Positions 1-8,111 of a DNA stretch of 35,045 nt are shown piece after piece. The stretch comes from an uncultured Clostridia bacterium. Lineage in GTDB: Bacteria > Bacillota > Clostridia > Oscillospirales > Ruminococcaceae. A program made the translations under genes and the position numbers. The notes under the pieces were generated by a model. That model saw nothing but the letters and a program-made list of their open reading frames with translations. It searched no databases and was not told the origin of the DNA. How positions within the stretch are numbered: the stretch's first letter is position 1; every line of letters begins with the position of its first letter. The stretch is taken from assembly GCA_944386455.1 (NCBI GenBank), contig CALXBC010000027.1, forward strand, positions 1 through 35,045, given 5' to 3'.

Positions 1-251
1 GGCGGCACTTGCTGTGGCTGACCTGTTGGCGCTTCCGGCTGCTGGTACATCGGCGGTGCCTGCTGCGGCTGGCCTGCCGGTGCTTCCGGTTGCTGGTACA
101 TCGGCGGTGCCTGCTGCGGCTGACCTGCCGGTGCTTCCGGCTGCTGGTACATCGGCGGCACCTGCTGCGGCTGACCTGTTGGCTGTGGAGCAGGTGCTCC
201 ATTCTGCCCGGACAGCATATCATTATTTGACATATTTTGATTATCGTCCAA
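1..251 (-). CDS. Pro/Gln-rich tandem-repeat protein, N-terminal part
   Basis: This is the first 83 or so residues of a protein that runs off the left edge. The start is TTG at 251, chosen because AGGAGG lies 9 bases upstream (261-266). The protein begins MDDNQNMSNNDMLSGQNG and then has a 17-residue repeat, roughly GQPQQAPPMYQQPEAPA, encoded by 51-bp units. Three unit starts at 41, 92 and 143 are nearly identical in DNA. Such Pro/Gln/Tyr-rich N-termini are common as flexible cytoplasmic tails of small Gram-positive membrane proteins, but the rest is outside the window, so no function can be given. No convincing promoter is visible in 252-364. Confidence 0.75.
   Translation of the reverse strand, partial: MDDNQNMSNNDMLSGQNGAPAPQPTGQPQQVPPMYQQPEAPAGQPQQAPPMYQQPEAPAGQPQQAPPMYQQPEAPTGQPQQVP
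29..185 (-). repeat. 51-bp coding tandem repeat
   Basis: Three consecutive 51-bp units differ at only a few positions and encode the 17-residue Pro/Gln repeat. A fourth, more diverged unit begins at the window edge. The period is visible from the spacing of GCTGGTACAT at 41, 92 and 143. Such near-identical units can expand or contract by slippage. Confidence 0.85.
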
Positions 252-364
252 TGAAAACAACCTCCTGTTAACACTAGTATTCTACAGTAACCATGATATC
301 TTATTTTGCAGGAAAATTCAAGATAAATTTACAATTTTAAAATATTTGTAACTTTCTCCAAAAT

Positions 365-1525
365 CTATGGTTTCTTCTTTTCGTTTTGATATACAATAAG
401 CTCTTTTTTTCCGTCATCCGGCGGCTCCGGCCCGCACTTGCGGCTGACATGCCGCTTTATCAGCTGGTAGAGCACCGAGACGGACGGAACCGCAAACAGC
501 ATGCCCGCGATTCCAAACAGGCTGCCGCCTGTGACCACAGAGATCAGCACCCAAATGCCCGGAAGCCCGACGGATTCTCCTACCACCTTCGGATAAATAA
601 AATTGGCTTCAATCTGCTGCAGCACAATGATGAAAATCAGAAACCACAGCGCTTTGGCGGGCTCAGAAAGAAACAGAATGAACGCACCTGCGGCGGCACC
701 GACGACCGGTCCTATGATAGGAACGAGGTTGGTAATGGCCGCCAGAACAGAAATCAGAACCGCATAATCAAAGCCAAACAGCGACATTCCCACAAAGCAA
801 AGCAGCCCCAGGATACCCGCTTCTACCAGCTGGCCGCTGAAAAAGCAGGAGAATGTATGTGAAAACAGAGAAAGAAACTCCGCGGCAGCGGCGGAACGCT
901 TCCTCAAAAATGCTTTTAATACCCGCCGCCCTTGCTCAGACAGCTTATTCTTCTGGGCCAGACCGTAAATGGAAATGACAAGTCCGATGATGCAGTCTGC
1001 AACTGTTCCCGCCACTCCTGACACGGCGGCTGCCATTCCTGAAAAAAGAGCCTGCAGCAAGTGAGGAAGATACTTTGCAGCGTCCAGCAGCTTTTGCTCC
1101 AGCTGCAGTTCATCCCACCAGTTATGCCCTCCAAAACGCATCAGCTCTTCCGCAGCCGCTATGGCGTTTTGATAATAGCTGTCCAGATTCGACACCAGCA
1201 GATGAAAGCTTTTTATCAGCTGCGGAACCACGATCCCCAAAACAGCGGCCAGCACGCCGATCAGCAAAATATACAGCGTTACAACCGCCAACACATTGTT
1301 TGTTTTCGGACGGAGGCTGGGAAAAGCCCAGCAGAACAGCTTCTTTAAGCGTTCAAACGGCCGGTTGAGCAAAAACGCAAGCACCGCTCCAATCACGACC
1401 GGACGGAACGCATGAAGCACAAAGCGCAGAAAGCCGGCCGTGTCTTCCCAGTTCCAGAGCAGAAAAGCAAGGAGCAGGGTGCCGGTCACACAAAAGAAAT
1501 AGGTTTTCAAAAATTTTTTGTCCAA
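365..1525 (-). CDS. AI-2E family transporter (PerM/YtvI-like permease)
   Basis: This is a polytopic membrane protein of 386 residues, close to the usual family length. The N-terminus MDKKFLKTYFF leads into two adjacent membrane spans (about residues 5-50), then a long soluble/amphipathic region, then a cluster of hydrophobic spans from about residue 150 to 350. The motif PIIGPVVGAAAGAF is typical of the family's C-terminal half. Members have been linked to autoinducer-2 export, sodium/proton exchange and sporulation (YtvI), so the substrate is open. TTG at 1525 is chosen because AAAGGAG lies about 10 bases upstream. A TTG at 1546 is in frame but overlaps that site. The C-terminal tail is charged. 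The gene diverges from the DUF368 gene. Confidence 0.85.
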   Translation of the reverse strand: MDKKFLKTYFFCVTGTLLLAFLLWNWEDTAGFLRFVLHAFRPVVIGAVLAFLLNRPFERLKKLFCWAFPSLRPKTNNVLAVVTLYILLIGVLAAVLGIVVPQLIKSFHLLVSNLDSYYQNAIAAAEELMRFGGHNWWDELQLEQKLLDAAKYLPHLLQALFSGMAAAVSGVAGTVADCIIGLVISIYGLAQKNKLSEQGRRVLKAFLRKRSAAAAEFLSLFSHTFSCFFSGQLVEAGILGLLCFVGMSLFGFDYAVLISVLAAITNLVPIIGPVVGAAAGAFILFLSEPAKALWFLIFIIVLQQIEANFIYPKVVGESVGLPGIWVLISVVTGGSLFGIAGMLFAVPSVSVLYQLIKRHVSRKCGPEPPDDGKKELIVYQNEKKKP

Positions 1526-1666
1526 GCGGACAACTCTCCTTTCCAAATTCCCGCTTCCTGTCTGTCAGATACTCTGCTCCTGCCGCCAACTCTCTATAAC
1601 ATGATATTCAGCAAACAGGCATATAATGAAACCGAGCAAACCACAACCAGGACAGGGGGCAGTGTT

Positions 1667-2511
1667 ATGAAAAAAACGAATGTTGTCATCTTTCTGAAAG
1701 GAACGGCGATTGGCGCCTCGATGCTGGTCCCGGGGCTGAGCGGCGGCACCATGGCGATTATTTTGGGGATCTATGATGATATGATTCATGCTGTCAGCAG
1801 CTTTTTCCAAGACAAAAGAAAAAATGCCCTGTTTTTGCTCCGGGTCGGCCTGGGCGGAATTTTGGGGATGTGCCTTTTTGCGAGGCTTTTGCTCCGGGCG
1901 GTGACTGCCTTTCCAATGCCCATGCTGTTTTTATTTTTGGGTGCAATTTTAGGAAGTATACCGGTTCTGTTCAAAAAATCAGGAGCCGGAAAGTTTCGCC
2001 CGGTCCAGCTTGTTTATTTTGGGACCGGGGCTGCCATCGTACTGGGAATGTCCTGCCTGAAACCGGGCTTGACTTTGCCGCGGCGGGCGGCTTTGGCTTT
2101 TTCCTTTTGTTTCTGGCCGGTCTGCTGGTGTCTGTGGCACTGGTGCTTCCGGGGATCAGCGCTTCTTACATGCTGCTGCTTTTGGGACTGTACGAAATCA
2201 CGCTGTCCGCGATCGACCGTATGGAACTGCTGTTTCTGTCCCCCTTGATTCTGGGCGTACTCGTCGGTATCCTGCTGACAACCCGGCTGCTGGAAACTGC
2301 CATGCAGCGGTTTCCAACTGCTTCCTACCTGATGATCGCGGGCTTTGCGGCGGGCTCTGTGACAGAAGTTTTTCCCGGATTTCCGTCCGAAATCCATATT
2401 TTCATCTGCGCCGTGACTTTGCTGGCAGGATTTTTCAGCACCTTGCTTCTGTCCCGTCTGATTCGCCGCACGGGCACGTCGCTCCATACGGCGTACACAG
2501 GACGAAATTGA
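1667..2511 (+). pseudogene. DUF368 membrane protein split by a frameshift
   Basis: Two reading frames together make one DUF368 protein. The first runs from ATG 1667 (MKKTNVVIFLKGTAIGASML, then PGLSGGTMA, the family hallmark) to about 2060-2090. The second, one base back in phase, carries FLAGLLVSVALVLPGISASY, the second conserved PGIS motif, and ends at TGA 2509-2511. A single missing base, or two extra, near 2050-2090 explains the switch. Whether this is a true mutation, a sequencing error or programmed slippage cannot be told from one sequence. DUF368 proteins are polytopic, and some members have recently been proposed to translocate undecaprenyl phosphate (PopT/UptA-type). A GGGGGC element precedes the ATG, and TATAAT at 1622-1627 may be a -10, but no good -35 is seen. 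Confidence 0.75.
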
Positions 2512-2536
2512 CAGCGGCAGTCCGTGGCGGTATAAT
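2508..2536 (+). promoter_or_regulatory. Sigma-A promoter for the MATE gene
   Basis: TTGACA at 2508-2513 and TATAAT at 2531-2536 are separated by 17 bases, a perfect consensus promoter. The -35 overlaps the stop codon of the DUF368 gene. It should start transcription about 30 bases upstream of the MATE start codon. Confidence 0.85.
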
Positions 2537-2573
2537 AAAAGCATTGCAAGACCGCTGGGGGGACTCAATCAGA

Positions 2574-3944
2574 ATGGAAAAAACAAATAGGGGAGATCTG
2601 ACACAAGGACCTGTTATGCGCACCATGCTGCGCTTTGCTTTTCCCATGATTCTGGGCAATCTTTTGCAGCAATGCTATAACGTGGCTGACACGCTGATTG
2701 TCGGGCGCTTTCTCGGGCCTGATGCGCTGGCGGCCGTAGGCTCAGCCTTTACCCTGATGACATTTTTGACCTCGATTCTGCTGGGGCTCTGCATGGGAAG
2801 CGGGACTGTCTTTTCCATTCGTTTCGGGCAGAGGGACACAGAAGGCCTGAAACAGGGAATGTGCACATCCTTTCTGCTGATTACTCTGCTGACGGTTTTG
2901 CTGAACGCGGCCGTTTTTATCGGTCTCGACTGGATTCTCCTTTTTCTGCGGGTACCAGACGAAGTAAGCGGCCTGATGCGGGAATATTTGATTGTGATCT
3001 TCTGCGGAATAGCAGCGACCTTTCTCTACAACTATTTTGCATCCCTTTTGCGTGCGGTGGGAAATTCCGCAGTGCCGCTGCTGTTTCTTGCTGTGTCTGC
3101 GGTTTTAAACATAGTCCTTGATCTGTGGTTTGTTTTGGGACTGAATCGGGGTGTTGCAGGAGCTGCCGAAGCCACTGTGATTTCACAGTACGTTTCAGGG
3201 CTGGGTATTGTGATTTACACCTGGCTGCGGTATCCTATGCTCCGCGTATCCCGCCGCCATTTCCGGATACGCCGGACAAGCATCCGGGAAATTGTCGGCT
3301 TTTCGGTGCTGACCTGTGTGCAGCAGTCCGTTATGAATTTCGGCATCCTGATGGTGCAAGGGCTGGTCAACAGCTTTGGCCCCGCCGTTATGGCGGCCTT
3401 TGCCGCCGCTGTAAAAATTGACGCGTTTGCCTATATGCCTGTTCAGGATTTCGGCAATGCCTTTTCTACTTTTATCGCGCAGAATTATGGCGCAAAACAG
3501 GAGGGACGCATCCGGGCAGGACTCAAAGGCGGAGCCGCGGCCGTTGTCGCGTTCTGTCTGGTGGTATCCATCTTGATATGGCTGTTTGCCCGCCCGCTGA
3601 TGCTGTTGTTTGTCGATGCAGGCGAGACTGCGATTGTTGCGGAGGGCGTCCGCTATCTGCGTATTGAAGGAAGCTTTTATTGGGGAATCGGGTGCCTGTT
3701 TTTGTTATATGGCCTTTATCGTGCACTGGGCAGGCCGGGGATGTCTGTTGTGCTGACCGTGATTTCACTTGGAACACGCGTTATCCTTGCCTATCTGCTG
3801 TCTGCCGTCCCGCTGTTTGGCGTCACCGGAATCTGGTGGTCGGTTCCGATCGGCTGGGCATTGGCCGACGTGACAGGCCTGGCTTATTTAAAATGGAAAA
3901 AGGCAGACATTCTGGACAGCAGCAAGGGCCGTTTTGCTCCATAA
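2574..3944 (+). CDS. MATE family multidrug/cation exporter
   Basis: This is a 456-residue, 12-span transporter of the MATE family (NorM/DinF/MepA type), which expels drugs or metabolites in exchange for Na+ or H+. The N-terminus MEKTNRGDLTQGPVMRTML is typical (the short polar lead, then 'LTxGPV...'), followed by FPMILGNLLQQCYNVADTLI, the first conserved MATE block. A second copy of this block pattern appears in the C-terminal half (MAAFAAAVKIDAFAYMP). ATG 2574 is preferred over the longer in-frame ATG at 2508 because GGGGGGA lies 2557-2563 and the consensus promoter sits between the two starts. It appears to be a single-gene unit. The substrate is unknown. Confidence 0.92.
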   Translation: MEKTNRGDLTQGPVMRTMLRFAFPMILGNLLQQCYNVADTLIVGRFLGPDALAAVGSAFTLMTFLTSILLGLCMGSGTVFSIRFGQRDTEGLKQGMCTSFLLITLLTVLLNAAVFIGLDWILLFLRVPDEVSGLMREYLIVIFCGIAATFLYNYFASLLRAVGNSAVPLLFLAVSAVLNIVLDLWFVLGLNRGVAGAAEATVISQYVSGLGIVIYTWLRYPMLRVSRRHFRIRRTSIREIVGFSVLTCVQQSVMNFGILMVQGLVNSFGPAVMAAFAAAVKIDAFAYMPVQDFGNAFSTFIAQNYGAKQEGRIRAGLKGGAAAVVAFCLVVSILIWLFARPLMLLFVDAGETAIVAEGVRYLRIEGSFYWGIGCLFLLYGLYRALGRPGMSVVLTVISLGTRVILAYLLSAVPLFGVTGIWWSVPIGWALADVTGLAYLKWKKADILDSSKGRFAP

Positions 3945-3959
3945 TGGACGGTCAACGGA

Positions 3960-3989
3960 CACTGCGCCTGCCGCAGTGACTGTGTTTTT
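3960..3989 (+). terminator. Possible terminator after the MATE gene
   Basis: CACTGCG (3960-3966) pairs with CGCAGTG (3972-3978) around a 5-base loop. A short T run follows at 3985-3989 after a 6-base gap, so it is a weak example. Confidence 0.45.
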
Positions 3990-4101
3990 CCGAGCGTGTG
4001 TCAAGTTTTTGCTGTCCAGACAATACCCTGCTGAAAAATTACGGCTGAGGGAAACTGTTTTGTGCGTTTAACCAAAAAACGCCGTCATCGGTTGTTCCTT
4101 C

Positions 4102-4130
4102 TTGCCAAACAGCAGGTTTCATGTTAAAAT
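4102..4130 (+). promoter_or_regulatory. Promoter upstream of asnA
   Basis: TTGCCA (4102-4107) and TAAAAT (4125-4130) have a 17-base spacer. The region between 3990 and 4200 shows no T-box specifier arrangement, so asparagine control by that route is not supported. Confidence 0.65.
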
Positions 4131-4199
4131 AAAACTGTATTTTACATTTTAAAAAAGGAGGGGCCCGTACATTACAGAAATGCCCGGGCGACTAGATCT

Positions 4200-5213
4200 A
4201 TGTCATTGGAACGGCTGATTTTACCGGAGGGATATCATTCGACGCTGGATATCCTGGAAACCGAATGTGCCATCAAGCTGCTCAAGGACAGCTTTGAGCA
4301 GAATCTCGCGCAGGCGCTCAATCTGACACGGGTGTCCGCCCCTCTTTTCGTTCGGCCGGAGAGCGGATTAAACGATGATCTGAACGGTGTGGAACGCCCT
4401 GTGCAGTTCGATATTCGCGAGCTGAACGCCGATGTACAGATCGTCCATTCGCTGGCAAAATGGAAACGGCTGGCACTCAAGCATTACGGTTTTGCTCCCC
4501 AGACCGGCCTGTATACAGACATGAACGCCATCCGGCGGGATGAAGATCTGGATAATCTCCATTCCGTCTATGTCGACCAGTGGGACTGGGAGAAAATCAT
4601 CACCCGTGAATCCCGCAGTATGTCCACGCTGGAGGAAACCGTCCGTAAGATTTTCGGCGCGCTGGTGAAAACCGAGGAGCTGCTCTGCCGCACTTACCCC
4701 CAGATCGAACGCTTTCTCTGCCCCGATGTGACATTTATCACCTCCCAGGAGCTGGAGGACCGTTATCCCGAACTGACCCCCAAGCAGCGGGAGGATGCAG
4801 TATGCAAGGAATACGGGACTGTTTTTATCAAGCAGATCGGCGGCAAGCTGAAAAGCGGCATGCCGCATGACGGACGGGCGCCCGACTATGATGACTGGAG
4901 CCTGAACGGCGATCTTCTGGTCTGGTTCCCGGTGCTTGACCGCGCCTTTGAGATTTCGTCCATGGGCATCCGGGTCGACGCGGATTCTTTGGCATCACAG
5001 CTGAAAGCGGCAGGATGTGAGCAGCGGCGGGAGCTTCCGTTCCACAAAGCGCTGCTGGCAAATGAGCTTCCGCTCACCATGGGCGGCGGCATCGGCCAGT
5101 CCCGCATCTGCATGCTGCTGCTCCAGAAGGCGCATATTGGTGAGGTGCAGGCTTCGGTATGGCCTGACGACATGATAAGGGCCTGCGCTGCACATGGCAT
5201 TCACCTGCTGTAA
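4200..5213 (+). CDS. asnA: Aspartate-ammonia ligase (asparagine synthetase A)
   Basis: AsnA makes asparagine from aspartate, ammonia and ATP (with AMP release) in the cytoplasm, and is related to class II aminoacyl-tRNA synthetases. The 337-residue product has the family length and blocks: [47 protein letters not shown], and near the end the class II motif 3-like [14 protein letters not shown] 4200 gives the N-terminus expected for clostridial AsnA, but the best ribosome site, AGGAGG at 4156-4161, is 38 bases upstream, which is unusual. A short out-of-frame ORF (4180-4218) lies between. glnA follows 45 bases downstream, forming a nitrogen-assimilation pair. Confidence 0.95.
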   Translation: MSLERLILPEGYHSTLDILETECAIKLLKDSFEQNLAQALNLTRVSAPLFVRPESGLNDDLNGVERPVQFDIRELNADVQIVHSLAKWKRLALKHYGFAPQTGLYTDMNAIRRDEDLDNLHSVYVDQWDWEKIITRESRSMSTLEETVRKIFGALVKTEELLCRTYPQIERFLCPDVTFITSQELEDRYPELTPKQREDAVCKEYGTVFIKQIGGKLKSGMPHDGRAPDYDDWSLNGDLLVWFPVLDRAFEISSMGIRVDADSLASQLKAAGCEQRRELPFHKALLANELPLTMGGGIGQSRICMLLLQKAHIGEVQASVWPDDMIRACAAHGIHLL

Positions 5214-5216
5214 GCC

Positions 5217-5233
5217 CCGCCGCAGTCCGGCGG
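5217..5233 (+). other. Small hairpin in the asnA-glnA gap
   Basis: CCGCC (5217-5221) pairs with GGCGG (5229-5233) over a 7-base loop. There is no T run, so it is more likely an RNA-processing or stability element between the two genes than a terminator. Confidence 0.4.
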
Positions 5234-5258
5234 TAAAAACATCCGGGAAAGGAACGAT

Positions 5259-7349
5259 ATGATGAGCGGTAATTTTGCAGACAGCTTCGGCTGTATGGTG
5301 TTCAACGATTCTGTGATGAGTGAAAGACTCCCAAAGGAGACCTATGACAGCCTGCGGCAGTCCATGAATGAGGGGCTCCCGCTGGATCCCGCGGTCGCGG
5401 ACGTCGTGGCGCGCGCCATGAAGGACTGGGCTGTCAGTCTCGGTGCGACCCATTACACCCACTGGTTCCAGCCCATGACCAACATCACAGCCGGCAAGCA
5501 CGACAGCTTTCTGACCACCAAAAAGGACGGCCGGGTGATCCTTGAGTTTTCGGGCAAGGAGCTGGTAAAAGGGGAACCGGACGCGTCCTCATTCCCGAGC
5601 GGCGGACTGCGCAACACCTTTGAAGCGCGGGGATATACCGCATGGGACTGCACTTCTCCCGCGTTTGTGCGCGACGGCACGCTTTATATTCCCACGGCGT
5701 TCTGTTCCTACACAGGAGAAGCACTGGACAAGAAAACGCCGCTGCTCCGCTCTATGGAGGTGATCTCCACACAGGCGCTGCGGATTCTGCGGCTGTTCGG
5801 CAATCATACTTCCAAGCGGGTCATCGCAACCGTGGGCGCAGAGCAGGAATATTTTCTGATCGACCGCGAAAAATATGAAAAGCGGCTGGATTTGAAAATC
5901 TGCGGCCGGACACTGTTTGGCGCAAGACCGCCGAAGGGGCAGGAGATGGACGACCACTACTGCGGCCGGATCCGCCTGAGGGTCGCGAAATTCATGCGTG
6001 AGCTGGATGAAGAGCTCTGGAAGCTGGGCGTCACTTCCAAAACCAAACATAACGAAGCCGCTCCTGCACAGCATGAGTTGGCGCCGATTTTTGCCTCTGC
6101 GAATACTGCATGTGACGCCAACCAGCTGACTATGGAAATGATGCGGATCGTGGCCAAGAAAAACGGACTGGCCTGTCTGCTCCATGAAAAACCGTTTGAA
6201 GGAGTCAACGGCTCCGGAAAGCACAACAACTGGTCGCTTTCCACCGATGACGGCCTGAATCTGCTGGACCCGGGCCAGACGCCGTATGAAAACATCCAGT
6301 TTCTGATTTTTCTTTGCGCCATTATCACCGCGGTGGATCAATATGCCGACCTGCTCCGCTTTTCCGCCGCCTCTCCCGGGAACGACCACCGTCTTGGCTC
6401 CAACGAGGCGCCGCCGGCCATTATTTCCATCTTTTTAGGCGACCAGCTCACAGACGTGCTCAACCGGATCGCACATGGCGACGCGCCTGCCGAAAACACC
6501 TCCGGCCTGCTGGAAACCGGCGTAGCCACTCTGCCGCGGCTGCCGAAGGACGACAGCGACCGCAACCGTACCTCTCCCTTTGCGTTTACGGGAAACAAAT
6601 TTGAATTTCGGATGATTGGCTCCTCCGCTTCGATTGCTCCTGCAAACTATATTCTCAATACCATTGTGGCCGAAAGCCTGTCCGACTTTGCCGCGCGGCT
6701 GGAGCAGGCCGGGGACTTTGACCGCGAAATTCACGCCATTGTCTCCGACACCATGAAGCTGCATGGCCGGGTGATCTTCAACGGCAACAACTACACGCAG
6801 GAATGGGTAGAGGAAGCCGCCCGGCGGGGTCTGCCCAATCTCAGCAATACGGTGGATGCAATCAGCGCGATCGCGGCGGAAAAAAATGTGGCGCTGCTGG
6901 AAAAATACGGTGTTCTGTCCCGCAGCGAAGCGCTTTCCCGCTATGAGATCATGCTGGAAAACTACACCAAGGTGCTCAATATTGAAGCAAACTGTATGGT
7001 AGAGATGACAAAGCGCCAGATTCTGCCGGCTTGTATTGAATTTTCAGGCAGAGTAGCCGCGTCTGGCAACGCACTCGATACAGCCGGAGCACCCAGCCGT
7101 GCCGTCCGCCGTTTGACTGCCCGTCTTTCCTCCCTGACAGATGAGATCGACGACGCACTTTCTGCTCTTGAAACGGCGCTTGACCGGGCACATCACATCG
7201 AATCTCTGGAACAGGACGCCGTTTATTACCGCGACGAGGTCTGCACCGCCATGGCAAAGCTGCGGACGGCGGCAGACGAAGCAGAAACGCTGACTTCCTC
7301 CGAAATATGGCCGATGCCAAACTATACCGACCTGCTGCACCGCGTATGA
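5259..7349 (+). CDS. glnN: Glutamine synthetase, type III
   Basis: This 696-residue enzyme condenses glutamate and ammonia with ATP to give glutamine. Its length and sequence match GSIII, the large dodecameric class found in Bacteroides, cyanobacteria and many gut Clostridia, rather than the roughly 450-residue GSI. Visible blocks: the N-terminal GSIII region (FADSFGCMVFNDSVMSERLP), the glutamate-site block ATVGAEQEYFLID, the metal/ATP region NEAAPAQHELAPIF, then GVNGSGKHNNWSLST, and NRTSPFAFTGNKFEFRMIGS. The C-terminal 150 residues are helical, as in the class. ATG 5259 and ATG 5262 are both usable; GGAAAGGA lies 6-8 bases upstream. It is probably co-transcribed with asnA, and a strong terminator lies at 7501-7533. 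The symbol glnN is used for this class; some annotators write glnA. Confidence 0.95.
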   Translation: MMSGNFADSFGCMVFNDSVMSERLPKETYDSLRQSMNEGLPLDPAVADVVARAMKDWAVSLGATHYTHWFQPMTNITAGKHDSFLTTKKDGRVILEFSGKELVKGEPDASSFPSGGLRNTFEARGYTAWDCTSPAFVRDGTLYIPTAFCSYTGEALDKKTPLLRSMEVISTQALRILRLFGNHTSKRVIATVGAEQEYFLIDREKYEKRLDLKICGRTLFGARPPKGQEMDDHYCGRIRLRVAKFMRELDEELWKLGVTSKTKHNEAAPAQHELAPIFASANTACDANQLTMEMMRIVAKKNGLACLLHEKPFEGVNGSGKHNNWSLSTDDGLNLLDPGQTPYENIQFLIFLCAIITAVDQYADLLRFSAASPGNDHRLGSNEAPPAIISIFLGDQLTDVLNRIAHGDAPAENTSGLLETGVATLPRLPKDDSDRNRTSPFAFTGNKFEFRMIGSSASIAPANYILNTIVAESLSDFAARLEQAGDFDREIHAIVSDTMKLHGRVIFNGNNYTQEWVEEAARRGLPNLSNTVDAISAIAAEKNVALLEKYGVLSRSEALSRYEIMLENYTKVLNIEANCMVEMTKRQILPACIEFSGRVAASGNALDTAGAPSRAVRRLTARLSSLTDEIDDALSALETALDRAHHIESLEQDAVYYRDEVCTAMAKLRTAADEAETLTSSEIWPMPNYTDLLHRV

Positions 7350-7380
7350 GTCAAAAACGATTCGGCGAATCGTTTTTGAC
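7350..7380 (+). terminator. Perfect 14-bp hairpin right after glnN
   Basis: GTCAAAAACGATTC (7350-7363) pairs exactly with GAATCGTTTTTGAC (7367-7380) across a 3-base loop, beginning the base after the stop codon. The A5/T5 in the arms make the inner stem look like a bidirectional intrinsic terminator. It is also the first part of an intergenic repeat seen again at 15764-15856. Confidence 0.65.
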
Positions 7381-7446
7381 CGCAGCGCAGACAATAGATG
7401 CCGCAGTTTGTCAAGGCTGCAACCGGCGGCGCATGTCCTCGGTTGC
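7350..7446 (+). repeat. Structured intergenic repeat, copy 1
   Basis: The segment starts with GTCAAAAAC in a hairpin and continues to TCAAGG (7411-7416) and GGCGGCGCATGTCC (7425-7438). The last block is held between GCAACC (7419-7424) and GGTTGC (7441-7446). The same order of elements, with a different but still pairing outer stem, recurs at 15764-15856. No coding potential is apparent. Confidence 0.5.
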
Positions 7447-7500
7447 TCCATTTCAAAGGGGATTTTCTCTAAAATGTCCCCCTTTTTCTACAGGCTGGAA

Positions 7501-7533
7501 GGCTTTATCCGGACACCGGATAAAGCCTTTTTT
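7501..7533 (+). terminator. Rho-independent terminator for asnA-glnN
   Basis: GGCTTTATCCGG (7501-7512) pairs perfectly with CCGGATAAAGCC (7516-7527), followed by six T residues. This is a textbook terminator in the plus direction. It abuts the 3' end of the convergent dpaB. Confidence 0.9.
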
Positions 7534-7536
7534 CTG

Positions 7537-8109
7537 TCATAATAAAACCGGCTGGAGCTGCTTTCCCGCAAGAGCCGCCGTTATGGCTTCGGGGATTTTT
7601 TCAAAATCCGCGACGACCGACGTTGGCTTTTTCTCATGATTATCCTGTGCCATTGGTACGAAATAATAATGCCTGCGGTTTAACAGCGCGCCGATGTTTT
7701 TGGCGGAATTGCTCAGTGCGTCATTGGTCGATACCGCGATCAGCACCGGACGCCCATTTCTGAGATGGGATTTCACCGCCATGGTGACCGGCGTATCCAC
7801 AATGCCCAGCGCGAGCTTTGCAAGCGTGTTTCCTGTACAGGGGGCCACCACCAGCAGATCAAACATTTTTTTCGGCCCCACCGGTTCCGTTTCCTCAATG
7901 GTATGAAGAACGCTGTGGCCGGTGATCTCCTCCAGCTGTGCCGCAAAGTCTGCCGCTTTGCCGAATCTGGTGTCGAGCTCATAAGCATAAAAGGACATCA
8001 CGGGCGTCACATCATATCCTATATCCACCAAATATCTGACCTGGGGAATTGCCTTGGAAAAGGTACAGAACGACCCGCACAGCGCAAACCCCAGCTTGAT
8101 TTTTTCCAA
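7537..8109 (-). CDS. dpaB: Dipicolinate synthase subunit B
   Basis: DpaB (SpoVFB) is the flavoprotein-like subunit of dipicolinate synthase, which oxidises the lysine-pathway intermediate to dipicolinic acid in the mother cell for loading into the spore core. The 190-residue product has the family start MEKIKLGFALCGSFCTFSKA, the flavoprotein-family block VVAPCTGNTLAKLALGI with DTPVTMAVKSHLRN, and the end HYYFVPMAQDNHEKKPTS. The start is TTG at 8109, supported by GGAGGGG a few bases upstream. It begins 2 bases after the dpaA stop, so the two are translationally coupled. Expression in the mother cell late in sporulation (sigma-K in Bacillus) is expected from the family; no confident sigma-K promoter was identified. 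Confidence 0.95.
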   Translation of the reverse strand: MEKIKLGFALCGSFCTFSKAIPQVRYLVDIGYDVTPVMSFYAYELDTRFGKAADFAAQLEEITGHSVLHTIEETEPVGPKKMFDLLVVAPCTGNTLAKLALGIVDTPVTMAVKSHLRNGRPVLIAVSTNDALSNSAKNIGALLNRRHYYFVPMAQDNHEKKPTSVVADFEKIPEAITAALAGKQLQPVLL

Positions 8110-8111
8110 CT

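Noticed and set aside
365..1546. Long plus-strand ORFs (386-862, 1061-1348) opposite the AI-2E gene
   Set aside because: They are shadows of a clear minus-strand membrane protein and encode low-complexity, charged sequences with no family features.
3945..4199. T-box or amino-acid riboswitch before asnA
   Set aside because: No T-box sequence, specifier loop or terminator/antiterminator pair could be found; only a promoter and a plain leader are visible.
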